Source: Leptospira sp. WS4.C2 (lineage in GTDB: Bacteria; Spirochaetota; Leptospiria; Leptospirales; Leptospiraceae). From it: DNA of 64,000 nucleotides. Below are positions 43,547 to 54,638 of this stretch, piece by piece. Position 1 is the stretch's first letter. Each line of letters opens with the position of its first letter. The notes under the pieces are model-generated. The model had not been told where the DNA came from, searched no databases, and saw only the letters and a list, made by a program, of their open reading frames with translations. The stretch lies in assembly GCF_040833985.1 (NCBI RefSeq), contig NZ_CP162139.1:1191001-1255000 (forward strand), given 5' to 3'. The position numbers were made by a program, and so were the translations under genes.

Positions 43547-44611
43547 CTAGATAGAGAAATCTTCTACGTAAACTTTTGCTTTTTTGATCCTCAAATAGAC
43601 GGTCTCTCCAGGCAAAAGGTTCAAAAGGCGGTAGGTTTCTTGTTCCAAAACGGATTCAATGAGAGTGCCTGTGTCAATTCGTTTCAGCTCCACGCGCACA
43701 TTCCTTCCCGTGGAGTGGATGTATTGGATTTCGGCCGCTATTCCTTGGTCTGCCTCTCGCACTATTTCTACATCATAAGGACGAACATAGGCAACAGCTA
43801 CGGATTCCTTTATGTCCTGGTGTTCCGAACTCTCGAGAGCAAAGTCTCCAATTTTGGTTTTCCCCTCTTCAATTCGGCCATGGAAAAGATTCACATCTCC
43901 GAGGAAATGGAAAACAAAAGGGGACTTGGGTTTGTTGTACACTTCGTCCGGACTTCCTACTTGTTCTAGTTGGCCTTGGTTTAAGATGACGATCCGGTCA
44001 CTCACTTCGAGTGCCTCTTCTTGGTCATGGGTCACAAAAACGCTGGTGATATGGATTTCATCATGAAGGCGACGAAGCCAGTTTCTTAGTTCCTTTCTAA
44101 CCTTGGCATCTAGGGCACCGAAGGGTTCGTCGAGGAGTAAAAATTTTGGTTCGATGGCAAGGGCTCGGGCAAGGGCCACACGTTGGCGTTGTCCTCCCGA
44201 TAATTCATGGGGGTAACGGTTGTGATAGTTTTCGAGTTGGATGAGCGTGAGTAACTTTGAAATCTTATCTTGGATTTCTTTTTTGGAAGGTCGTTGTGCT
44301 TTGGGTCTTACTTCCAAACCAAAGGCAATGTTTTCTGCAATTGTCATGTGGCGAAACAGTGCGTAGTGTTGGAATACAAATCCGACTTCTCCATTTTGAA
44401 TTCTAGACTTGGATAAATTTTCACCCACAAATTCCACTTTGCCAGAAGAGGGTTCTTCCAAACCTGCAATGATGCGCAGTAACGTGGTTTTTCCAGACCC
44501 TGAAGGACCAAGTAAGGCCACAAGTTCTCCATCGGGGATAGTGAGGTTGACACTTTTTAGAGCAGTGAACGACCCAAAGGTTTTATTTATATTACTTATT
44601 TCAATCGGCAT
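43547..44611 (-). CDS. cysA: Sulfate/thiosulfate ABC transporter ATP-binding protein
   Basis: A 354-residue ABC ATPase powering sulfate import. Walker A is [15 protein letters not shown], the Q-loop [14 protein letters not shown], the signature [15 protein letters not shown] and Walker [42 protein letters not shown] and the C-terminal TOBE-like regulatory domain are typical of the CysA/PotA/MalK group. The assignment to sulfate comes from the adjacent sbp, cysT and cysW genes. Its start overlaps the cysW stop by 11 bp. It is the last gene of the transporter operon. Confidence 0.94.
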   Translation of the reverse strand: MPIEISNINKTFGSFTALKSVNLTIPDGELVALLGPSGSGKTTLLRIIAGLEEPSSGKVEFVGENLSKSRIQNGEVGFVFQHYALFRHMTIAENIAFGLEVRPKAQRPSKKEIQDKISKLLTLIQLENYHNRYPHELSGGQRQRVALARALAIEPKFLLLDEPFGALDAKVRKELRNWLRRLHDEIHITSVFVTHDQEEALEVSDRIVILNQGQLEQVGSPDEVYNKPKSPFVFHFLGDVNLFHGRIEEGKTKIGDFALESSEHQDIKESVAVAYVRPYDVEIVREADQGIAAEIQYIHSTGRNVRVELKRIDTGTLIESVLEQETYRLLNLLPGETVYLRIKKAKVYVEDFSI

Positions 44612-45416
44612 TTTTTTTGCTCGCGGTTCGTTTTTCCAAAATCAATTTAAAGATGAGGGTGAGTAGAGAGAGAAACACAAGTAAGGTGGCACAGGCAAAA
44701 GCACCTACCGAATCAAATTCATTATATAACATTTCTATATGAAGGGGAAGGGTGGTCGTTTTGCCACGGATATGACCACTAAGAACGGAAACTGCACCAA
44801 ACTCTCCCATGGCCCTTGCATTACAAAGGATAATGCCATATAACAGACCCCATTTGATGTTGGGAAGGATGACTCGTTTTAGTAGTTGGAAAAAATTAGC
44901 ACCGAGTAACATTGCGGCTTCCTCTTCTTCCCTTCCTTGGCTTTGCATGAGAGGAATGAGTTCCCGTGCTACAAAGGGAAAGGTGATAAACACAGTCGCA
45001 AGGATAAGGCCTGGTGTATTAAATACAATTTTGATTCCATGTGCGGAAAGAAAGTCTCCGAAGATACCTTGTCTACCGAATAACAGTAAAAAGATGAGCC
45101 CGGAAACTACGGGAGAAACAGCAAAGGGTGAATCGATAATCGTAACTAAAATATTTTTACCAGGGAATTGGAACCTGGTGATGGTAAAAGCTGCCGTCAC
45201 ACCAAAAACTGTATTTAAAATGACAGAGACAACGGATACCTTTACGGTAAGTCCAATCGCATAGAGGGCATATTCCCCTGTGATGGATTCAATGTATTTA
45301 GGAATCCCTTCTGAAAACGCTTCCGAAAAAACTGTATAAATGGGTAAAAGTAGAATGATCCCAGCTAGAATATAAGCTAAAAAAACTAGGAAAATGGGCA
45401 AAATTTTGATTTTCAT
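44601..45416 (-). CDS. cysW: Sulfate ABC transporter permease CysW
   Basis: A 271-residue inner-membrane permease with six hydrophobic helices. The cytoplasmic EAA-type loop that contacts CysA is [24 protein letters not shown] (written here with its core [19 protein letters not shown]). [29 protein letters not shown] is a CysW/CysT-family C-terminal signature (core [19 protein letters not shown]). It forms a heterodimer channel with CysT. Its start overlaps the cysT stop by four bases and its end overlaps cysA by 11. Confidence 0.93.
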   Translation of the reverse strand: MKIKILPIFLVFLAYILAGIILLLPIYTVFSEAFSEGIPKYIESITGEYALYAIGLTVKVSVVSVILNTVFGVTAAFTITRFQFPGKNILVTIIDSPFAVSPVVSGLIFLLLFGRQGIFGDFLSAHGIKIVFNTPGLILATVFITFPFVARELIPLMQSQGREEEEAAMLLGANFFQLLKRVILPNIKWGLLYGIILCNARAMGEFGAVSVLSGHIRGKTTTLPLHIEMLYNEFDSVGAFACATLLVFLSLLTLIFKLILEKRTASKKNAD

Positions 45417-46237
45417 GATAATTTTTTAGATGCCCGTTCTTGTAGTAAATTAATCAAAAACATAAATAGAAAAGAGGTGAGTAACATCACAAGAGCGATC
45501 GAAGTTGCTTTCTCGTATTCGTATTGTTCTAGTTTGGTGACGATAAGGAGGGGAAGGATTTCTGTTTTACCTGGGATGTTCCCAGAAATAAAAACAACAG
45601 ATCCGTATTCCCCAATACTTCTAGCAAAGGCCATTCCTGTTCCGGCTAAAATAGAGGGCCAAAGTTCAGGAAGTAAAACTTTGTAAAAAGTTTGAAAGGG
45701 TGTAGCACCTAAGCAGCGTGCACTTTCTTCTAATTCTTTTGGTAACTCTTCAATTACTGGCTGAACGGTTCGCACCACAAAAGGAAATCCAATAAAGACC
45801 AGTGCGATCACAATCCCAACTGGTGTGTATGCAATTTTGATTCCCCAGGATTCAAAGTAAGACCCTATGATTCCTGTTTGTGAATAAATCGTTGTCAGTG
45901 CTATCCCGGCAACTGCTGTCGGTAGAGTGAAAGGCAAATCAATTAAGGTATCGAGGAGTTTTTTAAAAGGAAAGTTGTAACGAACAAGAACCCAGGCAAA
46001 TAAAAAACCAATGAAGAGGTTGAGAATGGCTGAAATGATTCCCACACTGAAACTTAAAAAAAGTGCGGAGCGAATTCTTTCATCCGAAAACACTTCTAGG
46101 ATTCCTGAAACTCCAATCCCAAGAGAATGGAAGAAAAGTCCTAGAAGGGGGATGATGACAACCGCGGACGAGTAAAAAACTGTCAGTCCTAGACTGATTC
46201 CAAAATGTATTTTTTTATACGGCCGCGTTTCTAACAT
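45413..46237 (-). CDS. cysT: Sulfate ABC transporter permease CysT
   Basis: A 274-residue permease with six hydrophobic helices, partner of CysW. The EAA loop is [20 protein letters not shown], and the C-terminal signature is [39 protein letters not shown] is the typical third-helix region of this family. The symbol cysU is also used. It lies 3 bp after the sbp stop and overlaps cysW by four bases, so the four transporter genes form one tight operon. Confidence 0.93.
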   Translation of the reverse strand: MLETRPYKKIHFGISLGLTVFYSSAVVIIPLLGLFFHSLGIGVSGILEVFSDERIRSALFLSFSVGIISAILNLFIGFLFAWVLVRYNFPFKKLLDTLIDLPFTLPTAVAGIALTTIYSQTGIIGSYFESWGIKIAYTPVGIVIALVFIGFPFVVRTVQPVIEELPKELEESARCLGATPFQTFYKVLLPELWPSILAGTGMAFARSIGEYGSVVFISGNIPGKTEILPLLIVTKLEQYEYEKATSIALVMLLTSFLFMFLINLLQERASKKLS

Positions 46238-46240
46238 ATT

Positions 46241-47278
46241 TTACTGGGTTTTGTAGATGGCATCAAAGACACCCGCATCTGCAAAATGTTTTTTCTGTGC
46301 AGAATCCCAGGTTTCCCCTAAATCGGATAGGGAAAATAATTTAATGTTAGGAAATTCTTTTGCAGAAGCTTTGGCAATTGCAGCATCAGTGGGTCTAAAA
46401 AAATGTTTGGATATGATGGCTTGTCCTTCTTTTGTATAGAGGTACTCTAGGTAGGCGGTCGCCTTTTCCAAATTGCCTTTTTCCGTAGCAGTTTTAGTCA
46501 CCACAGCAACTGGTGTTTCTGCTTTGATCGATTCTGATGGATACACAACTTCTAGTGTATTTTTCCCAGATCTCTTTTCTTCATCGAGTGAAAGTTTTGC
46601 TTCATTTTCCCAAGTGATGAGCACATCACCAATTCCTCTTTGAACAAAAGTAGTAGTGGATCCGCGAGCTCCTGTATCAAGAACCGATGTATTCTTAAAA
46701 AGTGATTTAATAAACTCTGTTGCTTTTTCGTCTGACTTGTATTTTCGTTTTGCAAATCCGTAAGCTGCTAAATAATTCCAACGAGCACCACCACTAGTTT
46801 TTGGATTGGGAGTGATGATCGAAACTCCAGGTTTGACTATGTCATCCCAATCTTTGATTTTTTTAGGATTGGATTTGCGAACTAAAAATACAATGGTTGA
46901 GTAGTAGGGAACACTATTATTCGGGAGTTTTTTCTGCCAGTTTGCATCAATTAACCCTGATTTGGTGGAGATGTTGTCAATGTCGTAGGAGAGAGCAAGA
47001 CTCACTACATCTGCATCGAGTCCATCAATCACAGCACGTGCTTGTTTACCCGATCCCCCATGGGATTGTTGGATAGCGAACTCACTTCCTTTTTTGGCCT
47101 TCCAGGCTTTTAAGAAGGATTTGTTGATTTCTTCATACAATTCCCTTGTTGGATCAAATGACACATGGAGGAAGGTTGAATCTGCGGTCAGGGTAGAAAG
47201 GGCCCCAAGACCTAAGAAAATGCACAATATTGCAGAAATTGTTGGTTTTAAAGTCGAAATATGGGTAAAATTTTTCAT
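46241..47278 (-). CDS. sbp: Periplasmic sulfate-binding protein
   Basis: A 345-residue solute-binding protein that delivers sulfate to CysTWA. The signal peptide covers about residues 1-32 ([17 protein letters not shown]). The mature protein begins [20 protein letters not shown], the Sbp/CysP family signature. [21 protein letters not shown] supplies the anion-binding main-chain loop (core [12 protein letters not shown]), and [20 protein letters not shown] is the second family signature. It is the first gene of the operon; a 7-base-arm inverted repeat lies 12-29 bases upstream. Sulfate versus thiosulfate preference cannot be told. Confidence 0.94.
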   Translation of the reverse strand: MKNFTHISTLKPTISAILCIFLGLGALSTLTADSTFLHVSFDPTRELYEEINKSFLKAWKAKKGSEFAIQQSHGGSGKQARAVIDGLDADVVSLALSYDIDNISTKSGLIDANWQKKLPNNSVPYYSTIVFLVRKSNPKKIKDWDDIVKPGVSIITPNPKTSGGARWNYLAAYGFAKRKYKSDEKATEFIKSLFKNTSVLDTGARGSTTTFVQRGIGDVLITWENEAKLSLDEEKRSGKNTLEVVYPSESIKAETPVAVVTKTATEKGNLEKATAYLEYLYTKEGQAIISKHFFRPTDAAIAKASAKEFPNIKLFSLSDLGETWDSAQKKHFADAGVFDAIYKTQ

Positions 47279-47289
47279 TTTCGCGCCCT

Positions 47290-47307
47290 TTTGATTAATA
47301 AATCAAA
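47290..47307. promoter_or_regulatory. Inverted repeat upstream of sbp
   Basis: Seven-base arms TTTGATT (47290-47296) and AATCAAA (47301-47307) enclose AATA, 12 bp before the sbp start. A TTGACA string, in -35 position and orientation for sbp, lies further upstream near 47331-47336 on the minus strand. The palindrome could be an operator or a 5' mRNA hairpin. Confidence 0.35.
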
Positions 47308-47457
47308 CTCATCCTCCAATTTAGTGAATATTTGTCAAATGGAATTTATTCTGTAAAACCCATACTTTTCCCGCACCCGACATAAACCGGAAAAGGAAGA
47401 AGATAATTCTCTCAAGGAAATCTGGGGAAGTTCGATCCTTAAGGGAGAAGGCACCCC

Positions 47458-49101
47458 ATGAACGTAAAAGTTGAAAACCAGAACTTAATTCAATTCCCAC
47501 AAGTGGATTGGAAGTCCTCCAAACGTAGTGGGGAAGAAAACCATGCGATGGCAGTGCGTGAAAGTTTTGGGGAAATTTTAGAACGTGAATTCCAAGTGCA
47601 TTCTGAAAAACCAAAAAATCCTTCTGAATACAAAACTCCGGGCCAAGAGAATGGAAAAACAAATTCTCAAACTGAAATTCCGAAATCGGATGAGTCCACA
47701 AAACAAGAGTTAAGTGCTGTGGCGGAAACCAAAAAAGAAGAAACTATCTCCGAGGATTCTGTGGTAGAGGAAGAAACAGAAGAGATCACCGAAGAAGAAG
47801 ATTTAGATCGGGATGCGTTAGAGTATAGCCTTGGGATTGTAACTTCTACTCTGGACTTTGACCGTTCTATGATTCCGGCCAATCACTTGAACGAAATGTC
47901 CATGAAGGAAAAAACAGTTTTATTATCGTTACAAAAGTCTGCTGAAAAAACACCTGCTTATTCTCCGAAAGAAGGAAATGCCTTTATTGATGAGGCTAAA
48001 AAGTTAGCGATGAGTTTTTTCCTCTCCGAACAAACAAAAAAAACATCAACTGAATCCGGTGTAGTAAAAACACAAACTCCCATGACCAAAGATTCCAATT
48101 TGGTTCCCTTTCCCAAAAGCGAAAAAAAATCTTTAGAAGATAAAAAAACAAGTGGGAAGCCAGTTTCCCTTGGAACCAAGATGGAAGTCATTCATTCTGG
48201 TTCCCTTGTCTCTGATTTGGTTTTTGCGAAAGGAAAAGAAGTCAAAGTAGAAGGAAAAGAACTTCCATCCGAACACTCTGTCCGTAAAACAGAGGGAAAA
48301 CCTAAGTCTTCCAAACAAACAAAGAATGGATCGGAAAATACAGAAAATTCTTCAGACCAAGAGAAATCCAACCAAACACAAAACGCTGACAAAATGGTTC
48401 GTTCTCTCGGAGTGAAAGACAAAGAATTCCAAAAACAAGATTCTAAAATATCTTCGGCTGGGGAAAAACAAAAATCCACAGAAGTTAATATTGTTCCAAA
48501 CATTCAAACAGCAACCTCATCAAAATCTGGGGAAGAGGGGGGGCGCTCTTCTGACGAACGTAGTTCCAAACAAGGATTCCAATTTTCTTCTTTAGAAAAT
48601 AGAATGACATCCAAAGCAGAAGAAATTCGTTCTTTAGAAAAAACACAGAAGCCGAAAGAGAACAATCTCAAACAAAACATAGATGAACTCATCAAACAAG
48701 CTCGATTTGATATCGTTCAAAATGGAAAGTCCAGTGCAGAAATTGTAATGAATCCAAAAGAATACGGTAGGCTTACTTTGAAAGTTACTGTGGATGGCGA
48801 TAAGGTAGAAGGCCGTATCCTTGTTGAATCAGAAGAATTACAAAAGTCTCTTCAAAACGAAATCCAAACCATTAAAGAGAACTTAAAAGAATCTGGTCTC
48901 GACTTACAAGCACTCATCATTGATTTATGGGATGACGGAAGTGGGCTTACAGATCGCAAAGAACAAAATGAACTCTACCAAACGATGGTGGAAGCGGCCC
49001 GGTTTCGTAATTCCGAAAACTCACTGGGATTAGAGGAAGGTGCGGACCTTCCTGTGCCACCGACATTCGAAGAAACCAAGGCATTGGAATTTTTCGCTTA
49101 A
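47458..49101 (+). CDS. fliK: Flagellar hook-length control protein FliK-like
   Basis: A 547-residue protein with the FliK layout. A long, low-complexity, Lys/Ser/Glu/Thr-rich N-terminal part (about 1-425) is followed by a compact C-terminal domain (about 430-515). That domain contains [20 protein letters not shown] and [18 protein letters not shown], matching the Flg_hook substrate-specificity switch domain. FliK measures hook length and switches the export apparatus from hook to filament proteins. The N-terminal region varies strongly between species, so the call rests on the C-terminal domain and on flgD-flgE next to it. GGGAG precedes the ATG. Confidence 0.88.
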   Translation: MNVKVENQNLIQFPQVDWKSSKRSGEENHAMAVRESFGEILEREFQVHSEKPKNPSEYKTPGQENGKTNSQTEIPKSDESTKQELSAVAETKKEETISEDSVVEEETEEITEEEDLDRDALEYSLGIVTSTLDFDRSMIPANHLNEMSMKEKTVLLSLQKSAEKTPAYSPKEGNAFIDEAKKLAMSFFLSEQTKKTSTESGVVKTQTPMTKDSNLVPFPKSEKKSLEDKKTSGKPVSLGTKMEVIHSGSLVSDLVFAKGKEVKVEGKELPSEHSVRKTEGKPKSSKQTKNGSENTENSSDQEKSNQTQNADKMVRSLGVKDKEFQKQDSKISSAGEKQKSTEVNIVPNIQTATSSKSGEEGGRSSDERSSKQGFQFSSLENRMTSKAEEIRSLEKTQKPKENNLKQNIDELIKQARFDIVQNGKSSAEIVMNPKEYGRLTLKVTVDGDKVEGRILVESEELQKSLQNEIQTIKENLKESGLDLQALIIDLWDDGSGLTDRKEQNELYQTMVEAARFRNSENSLGLEEGADLPVPPTFEETKALEFFA

Positions 49102-49135
49102 ATCACCAGTAAATATAGAAAAAATAGAGGATTTT

Positions 49136-49720
49136 ATGCCAGACGGAATGCAAGACATATCAACACAAAATTCAGCAAGAACCAAATACTTTGAAGGGGA
49201 CAGAACCTTCAATATTCGTAAACATTTAGAGCAATTAAATAAAGAAGAAACAAGTGGTCTAAAGGGCATTGAGATTCGGGAAAAACAAAAAGAGTTAGGA
49301 AAGGATGATTTTTTAAAACTCCTTCTCACTCAACTTTCTCACCAGGATCCCACAAATCCTGTGCAAGATAAAGACTTCATCGCACAAATGGCACAGTTCT
49401 CTTCTCTCGAACAGATGAAAAATATTTCTTCTGGAATTGCACGGATGGAATCTAAACAAAGTTATTCGGTCGTTGGTAAAATTGTATCGGGACCCGACTT
49501 GGTTACCGGTGAAGATGTCACGGGACTTGCCGGTGCCATCCTTTTTGATAACGAAGGAAAAACTTACGTTCGTGTGAACGGACGAATGCTCGATGTAGCA
49601 AAAATCAATTTGATTTCTGACCCATCACTACTCAAAGCAGAACCAGAATTCCAACGTCCGCAAAACACACAGAATGTTCCAAATAATACGCTAAAAAAAC
49701 AAGAAGCTTATCAGGATTAA
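49136..49720 (+). CDS. flgD: Flagellar hook assembly scaffold FlgD
   Basis: A 194-residue hook-capping protein required for polymerising FlgE. The N-terminal signature [20 protein letters not shown] is followed by [20 protein letters not shown] (about residues 58-97). The C-terminal part, [20 protein letters not shown], is the beta-domain region. I chose ATG 49136 because AGAGG lies five bases upstream; the longer frame from 49040 runs inside fliK. It lies 34 bp after fliK and 38 bp before flgE, consistent with one hook operon. It is shorter than E. coli FlgD (about 230), as in several other bacteria. Confidence 0.93.
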   Translation: MPDGMQDISTQNSARTKYFEGDRTFNIRKHLEQLNKEETSGLKGIEIREKQKELGKDDFLKLLLTQLSHQDPTNPVQDKDFIAQMAQFSSLEQMKNISSGIARMESKQSYSVVGKIVSGPDLVTGEDVTGLAGAILFDNEGKTYVRVNGRMLDVAKINLISDPSLLKAEPEFQRPQNTQNVPNNTLKKQEAYQD

Positions 49721-49758
49721 TTCAAAAAGGTCGATAAAGAAAGAGAGGATATAACGTT

Positions 49759-51153
49759 ATGATGAGATCACTTTACTCCGGTGTTTCCGGATTGAAAAAC
49801 CACCAAGTAAGAATGGATGTTATTGGTAACAACATCTCCAACGTAAACACACACGGTTTCAAAACCGAACGAGTTACCTTCCAAGACATGATATCACAAG
49901 AGTTACAAGGTGCGTCTGAACCAAACGAAAGGATCGGGGGAACAAACCCGAAACAAGTTGGTCTTGGTTCTCTCATCGCTGCTATCGATAAAATTATGAC
50001 TCAAGGTGCTTTGCAAACCACAGGAAAGAATACTGATGTAGCCGTTTCTGGTGAAGGTTTTTTTGTTGTGAAAGACGGAGATAAACAATTTTATACTCGT
50101 GCTGGTGCTTTTAACATAGATAAAAACGGATTTTATGTAAACCCTGCGAATGGTTTGAAAGTACAAGGTTGGAATTCTCGTTTGGATGATGGTGGAAACA
50201 AATACATCAATTCAGCTGGATCTTTGGAAGACATCGTCATTCCTCTATATTCTAAAGAACCTGCTCGTGCCACACAGAACGTAGATTTTCAATCCAACCT
50301 CAATGCCAGTGTTGCCGCTGTTCCTTCGGACGCAACAGAAGAAGACATCCAACGTTATATCAATGATCCAGACCCTCGCCAAAGAAGAGGACACGTAACA
50401 TCCATTAATGTTTATGATGAACTCGGTAACACTCGCCAAATGGGTGTTGAGTTTTACAAAATGAGAGAAAACGTATGGAAGATGCGTTTTAAATTGGAAG
50501 ACTCAAGCCAAGTCTCTGTGGACGTAAGTGGAACCGGTGGGGAAAACACAAAAGTTTCTGGTAACCAGGAATTGGAAGTATCCTTCACACCAGATGGAAA
50601 AATCATCTCTGTATCTGATGGAGTCGATTCCCAAACTACAGGAAAACTGAAAGCAGATATTTCCTTTCGCATTCCAGGAAATCCTACCGCACAAAAATTC
50701 AGTTTGAATTTGGGCGAAGCGGGTCTTGTGGGAGGAATCACACAATTTTCTTCTGACTTCACTACGAAAGCCGTGAAACAAGATGGATACCCGATGGGAT
50801 ATATGGAATCCTTCTCCATTGACAACACAGGAACTGTGACAGGTGTGTTCTCGAATGGGGTTCGCCAACCACTCGCAAGGATTGCTCTCGCTAACTTTAC
50901 AAACCCAGCCGGTCTCAATAAAGAAGGGGACACGATGTATAGTTACTCTTTGAACTCGGGGGATGCAAACATCGGTGAGGCAGGAAGCCAAGGCCGTGGA
51001 AAGATCAACGCAGGCCTTCTTGAGATGTCAAACGTAGACTTATCGGACCAGTTTACAGACATGATCGTGACCCAAAGAGGATTTCAGGCCAACTCACGGA
51101 CGATCGTAACCTCCGACCAAATGATCCAGGAAGTACTCGGTCTCAAACGATAA
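49759..51153 (+). CDS. flgE: Flagellar hook protein FlgE
   Basis: A 464-residue protein forming the hook that joins the motor to the filament. The N-terminal rod/hook motif is [20 protein letters not shown], followed by [20 protein letters not shown]. The C-terminal helix is [20 protein letters not shown], then [17 protein letters not shown]. The middle domain carries LFDNEG-free, Gly/Thr-rich strands as expected for FlgE. In spirochaetes FlgE monomers can be cross-linked through lysinoalanine; no residues can be assigned to that here. A strong intrinsic terminator follows 12 bp after the stop. Confidence 0.95.
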   Translation: MMRSLYSGVSGLKNHQVRMDVIGNNISNVNTHGFKTERVTFQDMISQELQGASEPNERIGGTNPKQVGLGSLIAAIDKIMTQGALQTTGKNTDVAVSGEGFFVVKDGDKQFYTRAGAFNIDKNGFYVNPANGLKVQGWNSRLDDGGNKYINSAGSLEDIVIPLYSKEPARATQNVDFQSNLNASVAAVPSDATEEDIQRYINDPDPRQRRGHVTSINVYDELGNTRQMGVEFYKMRENVWKMRFKLEDSSQVSVDVSGTGGENTKVSGNQELEVSFTPDGKIISVSDGVDSQTTGKLKADISFRIPGNPTAQKFSLNLGEAGLVGGITQFSSDFTTKAVKQDGYPMGYMESFSIDNTGTVTGVFSNGVRQPLARIALANFTNPAGLNKEGDTMYSYSLNSGDANIGEAGSQGRGKINAGLLEMSNVDLSDQFTDMIVTQRGFQANSRTIVTSDQMIQEVLGLKR

Positions 51154-51165
51154 GATTCAATTCCT

Positions 51166-51187
51166 AACGGGGGAAACCCCGTTTTTT
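51166..51187 (+). terminator. Intrinsic terminator after flgE
   Basis: Seven-base arms AACGGGG / CCCCGTT enclose a GAAA tetraloop and are followed directly by a run of T (to 51187). It marks the end of the fliK-flgD-flgE transcript. Confidence 0.93.
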
Positions 51188-51241
51188 CCTTGAGTTCTGC
51201 AAAATTCTAAGAAAACTAGGTCAAACTAAACTTTTTAGAAT

Positions 51242-53596
51242 TTGCTTAACTTGTCCCGCTTTCAAAAAAATACCCTCCTTACCTTTTCGCTTCTGGCCTT
51301 TGTCGCCTATGCTCCGTTATACTATTCAATTCGTAATGCGATCCAAAAAGAAACCTTTCCCGTAACTTATGAATCACCAGACTCCGTTTCCTTTTTTAGT
51401 TTAGGAGACTTTGAAATCGAAGGAAAAGAATCAGATGCAAAAACACTTCTTCTACTTTCTGATCTGATGGATTTTGAATTCAAAAAAGTAACGGGTGCTG
51501 TGTATTTAGGAAGGGAGGTTTCTCTTTCTCTCCCAAAAAAGAACCGGTCCCAATTTGTTTTTTACGGAAGTTTCGAATGGAAAGAGAAAGGAATCACTTT
51601 CACTCCCAAACTCAATTCCAAAGAACAAAAGGCGACGTTTTCGGGTAAGTCCATCCTTGTCCCTTACGAAGAACGAGGAAAGTTAGTGGCTTTGATTTAT
51701 CAGTCCCTTTCTCATCTTTTGGATGAAACCATTCGTTTGCATCGTTTGTTAAAACGCAGTCCGGAATGGAAAATTCCTTCTCAGGAGAATTTTTTATCTG
51801 AATCAGAATTCGTTCGTTTGAGTGAATACAATTCTTCCTTACTTTTAGAGGAAAGGGTATCCATTCTTAAGTCTCTCGAATTTCCTTCTGAGTATTTGAT
51901 GTTTCTTAAGTTCCAATCGAGTTTAGAAAAACGCTCTGAAGAATCTTTCAAAGAGGTTTGGCGGGGTGCTAGTGACAATTCTAATCTTTCTCCTTACACA
52001 AAGTTCTTTATCGCGAAGTACATTGCTGAGTTCTTTTTTACCAAAAAAGAATTTGGTAAGGCGATTGAATTTGCCAGTGCCGCAAGAAAGGAGAGGGAAA
52101 TTTCTAAATCAGTATTCCATAGCGATTATGCAGATACCATTTCCCTTCTCGGGAAGGCATTGGTTTTAGAGGGAAAAAAAGAAGAGGCGGTGTATTACCT
52201 CACTTCTGCCAGAAAACTTTATGAAACATTAGGGTTACTTAAAGATCCAACCTCCATCGAAAATTCCTATTTTTACGGACTTCTGTTATACGATTTATCC
52301 CAAACGGAACTAGCTTCCTATGAATTGTCTTCGATTCATGGCCACCTGACAAATCCTTTGGAACAAATATACTTGGACTACAATCTTGCCAAGGTATATT
52401 ACGATTTAGGTCGTTATGATGCTGCTTTGTCATTGTTACAAGACCAAAGAAAACTGATTTTAGGTGAAGGTTATCCCAATCACGACATCGCTTTGTATTC
52501 TTATAATTTATACGGCGCTTCCTTATACAAATTGGGGAAATGGAGTGTTGCTAAATCCATTTGGGAAGCTCTTGTTAATGCTAAATCCATCTATGGAATT
52601 GAAGAGAAACCTTACCACCGTTATGCATTATTCAACTTAGCCGTTCTTTCTAAGCTAAAAAATAATCCAGAATTATCAGAAATCTTTTACAAACAATACA
52701 CGAGACTTTCGCCATACGGACAAATTGTTGACCTACCAACAAACGATAGTTTTGAAATAGGAAAACCCATTTATCCTTATACTTGGGAGCACGAGAGCCA
52801 GAATTCCTTTGTGGAATTGGAAGAAAAAACCATCCGTTCGTATACAGGCCGTTATTTGTTTAATGGTCAAGAGGAAGAGATACGTGCAAGGACTTACGAA
52901 AATAGACTTGAAGACACCAATCTCTTTTTGGACGACTTACTCAATCCCAAAGCTTTTCTTTCCAAATCTATGTCGATCCTTCGTAAAACTTTGTTTGGTG
53001 ATCTGAAACGTTTTGAAAAAGGGAATCAAATTGTATTTTTTGATATTGGGCCTGCATTAAACCATCCAGAATATCCGGGTGTCACTTCCCTTGCCGTAGC
53101 CAAACATTTCTCTGGAATGGAAGTTGTATTATGGGAGTTACCTGGGGAAGTGGATTTATATTTAAAAAAAGTAAAACCAGAATTAAAAGACCGTTTATAC
53201 TCTTTTCCTAATATTCGAATCCTCTCTGCCGATGGAGTGGGGGAGTTCCGAACCTTATATTCCGATCCAAATAATTGGATCCTTCGTAATCGACCGATTC
53301 CGAATTTAAAAGGAAAAACCATTATCATTCGAGCTGCCAACTCCATTGATATCTATGAACCTTATACAAAAATCCTTCCGCATTTCCAAAACATGGGAAA
53401 GGAATTAAAGGCCAATCCGGTTCTTTATTTTTTCAACCGTAGTATCCTCTTAAAACCTGCGGGAACCGAAAAGTTCATTCTGATTGGAAATCAATCCATC
53501 AGGGGCTTTCATCATAACTTTCAAAGTTTGGATCGGAATGGGGAACCACCTTATTCTATCCTTCCCTTTACCGTCAGCGAGGAAATACAACCATGA
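51242..53596 (+). CDS. Membrane-anchored TPR protein with C-terminal methyltransferase-like domain
   Basis: A 784-residue protein that I do not recognise as a whole. Residues about 11-30 form a transmembrane or signal anchor. Residues about 240-490 hold tetratricopeptide-like repeats (TKFFIAKYIAEFFFTKKEFG, LDYNLAKVYYDLGRYDAALS, YNLYGASLYKLGKWSVAKSI). Residues about 590-770 look like a Rossmann-type SAM methyltransferase: VFFDIGPAL (motif I, about 597), VVLWELP (acidic end of strand 2), ILSADG and IIIRAAN. The GxGxG loop is not canonical, so activity is uncertain. The start codon is TTG (51242 or 51251) without a clear ribosome site. Its stop overlaps the next start by four bases. Confidence 0.7.
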   Translation: MLNLSRFQKNTLLTFSLLAFVAYAPLYYSIRNAIQKETFPVTYESPDSVSFFSLGDFEIEGKESDAKTLLLLSDLMDFEFKKVTGAVYLGREVSLSLPKKNRSQFVFYGSFEWKEKGITFTPKLNSKEQKATFSGKSILVPYEERGKLVALIYQSLSHLLDETIRLHRLLKRSPEWKIPSQENFLSESEFVRLSEYNSSLLLEERVSILKSLEFPSEYLMFLKFQSSLEKRSEESFKEVWRGASDNSNLSPYTKFFIAKYIAEFFFTKKEFGKAIEFASAARKEREISKSVFHSDYADTISLLGKALVLEGKKEEAVYYLTSARKLYETLGLLKDPTSIENSYFYGLLLYDLSQTELASYELSSIHGHLTNPLEQIYLDYNLAKVYYDLGRYDAALSLLQDQRKLILGEGYPNHDIALYSYNLYGASLYKLGKWSVAKSIWEALVNAKSIYGIEEKPYHRYALFNLAVLSKLKNNPELSEIFYKQYTRLSPYGQIVDLPTNDSFEIGKPIYPYTWEHESQNSFVELEEKTIRSYTGRYLFNGQEEEIRARTYENRLEDTNLFLDDLLNPKAFLSKSMSILRKTLFGDLKRFEKGNQIVFFDIGPALNHPEYPGVTSLAVAKHFSGMEVVLWELPGEVDLYLKKVKPELKDRLYSFPNIRILSADGVGEFRTLYSDPNNWILRNRPIPNLKGKTIIIRAANSIDIYEPYTKILPHFQNMGKELKANPVLYFFNRSILLKPAGTEKFILIGNQSIRGFHHNFQSLDRNGEPPYSILPFTVSEEIQP

Positions 53597-54588
53597 ACTT
53601 AGTCGAAACAGAATTCCTCTTTTGTATTCTTTCTAGTTTCTTTTTATTTCACTCGCTCGCAAAAATCACCGAGGAATGGAAACGTAAAGATTTACTCTTT
53701 CAATGGACCGCCATCACTGCCCTTGGATTTATTTTTACGGAATCACTGAAGAAATGGGGAATTCAATCAGTAATTTGGAATACAGATTCGATCTTAGGTT
53801 ACATCACAAAAAGTAATTTATTGTTATTTCTTTCCTACATTTCCTTTGAAGAAAGAATCTTCACTTTTAAGGTGTATCGCAGGTTCTTTGTTTCGATTTT
53901 TTTATATTTGTTTTGGGTTTTTGTTTTGTTCGGGATTCAGTTCTTTCAAACTACCATCCTTGTCCAAGACAATACCTTGATTTTACCTTTTGCCATTTCT
54001 CTCGGAGCCTTTGTTTGGGCGCGGGAGATGTTTTGGAATCTCGAAGAAAACAATGAATTTAAGTTAGGCGATGATTCATTTCGTTTTATTTACTTATGTT
54101 TTCTGCCTGCCACCTTTTTGGTTCTCTCTCCCTGGAAGGTAGAATGGAGTTTTTACAAACAAGTCGCTACCTTGCTCATGTATGGGATCTCTTCTCACTT
54201 AGGATTTCAATTGGTTTCAAAATTCAAAAAAGAAACGGTTCCTTTTGAATCAGAGATAGGAATTTGGATTGGTTCACTTGCATTCTCTACCTGTCTTGGA
54301 TCAGAAATTCTCGTGGTTCTTCCATTAAGTATTCTATCGGGAATTTTTGGAAGGTTACTCTATTCTTACCTCTCGACTCTCTCTTGGTCCGAGCCTGGGA
54401 TTCGTGGAGTGATTTCTTTTCTTTATCCTTCTTTTTTGGGAATTTTCCTCCCCTTTTTACTTGCGGAACCGAGTGCATGGGTGCATTCACCCTATGTATT
54501 GTTAGGGGTCCAAGTTCTCTATTTTTTGAGTTTTTATTTGGTCGCCTGCCTCAGTTTTGGGATCATCCTTTTAAACAAACAAAAGTAA
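53593..54588 (+). CDS. Polytopic membrane protein of unknown function
   Basis: A 331-residue protein with about 9-10 hydrophobic segments and short aromatic-rich loops. Segments include LFVSIFLYLFWVFVLF-like, FLPFLLAEPSAWVHSPYVLL and YFLSFYLVACLSFGIILL stretches. No transporter or enzyme motif is recognised. It starts with ATGA overlapping the stop of the TPR/methyltransferase-like gene, so the two products are probably made together and may act together in the envelope. A short hairpin follows the gene. Confidence 0.65.
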   Translation: MNLVETEFLFCILSSFFLFHSLAKITEEWKRKDLLFQWTAITALGFIFTESLKKWGIQSVIWNTDSILGYITKSNLLLFLSYISFEERIFTFKVYRRFFVSIFLYLFWVFVLFGIQFFQTTILVQDNTLILPFAISLGAFVWAREMFWNLEENNEFKLGDDSFRFIYLCFLPATFLVLSPWKVEWSFYKQVATLLMYGISSHLGFQLVSKFKKETVPFESEIGIWIGSLAFSTCLGSEILVVLPLSILSGIFGRLLYSYLSTLSWSEPGIRGVISFLYPSFLGIFLPFLLAEPSAWVHSPYVLLGVQVLYFLSFYLVACLSFGIILLNKQK

Positions 54589-54607
54589 GACTAATTTTGT
54601 AAAAAAC

Positions 54608-54622
54608 AATCGACAGTCGATT
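54608..54622 (+). terminator. Weak hairpin with T-tract after the membrane-protein gene
   Basis: AATCGAC-A-GTCGATT is a perfect 15-base palindrome followed by four further T. It is 19 bp after the stop of the membrane protein and 16 bp before the HD-GYP start, and GTCGAT recurs at 54632-54637. It could be a terminator or a regulator site for the HD-GYP gene. Confidence 0.35.
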
Positions 54623-54638
54623 TTTTCATGTCGATAGT

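Noticed and set aside
47300..47318. Five-codon leader peptide (ATGAGTTTGATTTATTAA) before sbp on the minus strand
   Set aside because: The ribosome-site-like GGAGG touches the ATG with no spacer, and there is no cysteine or methionine run to suggest attenuation.
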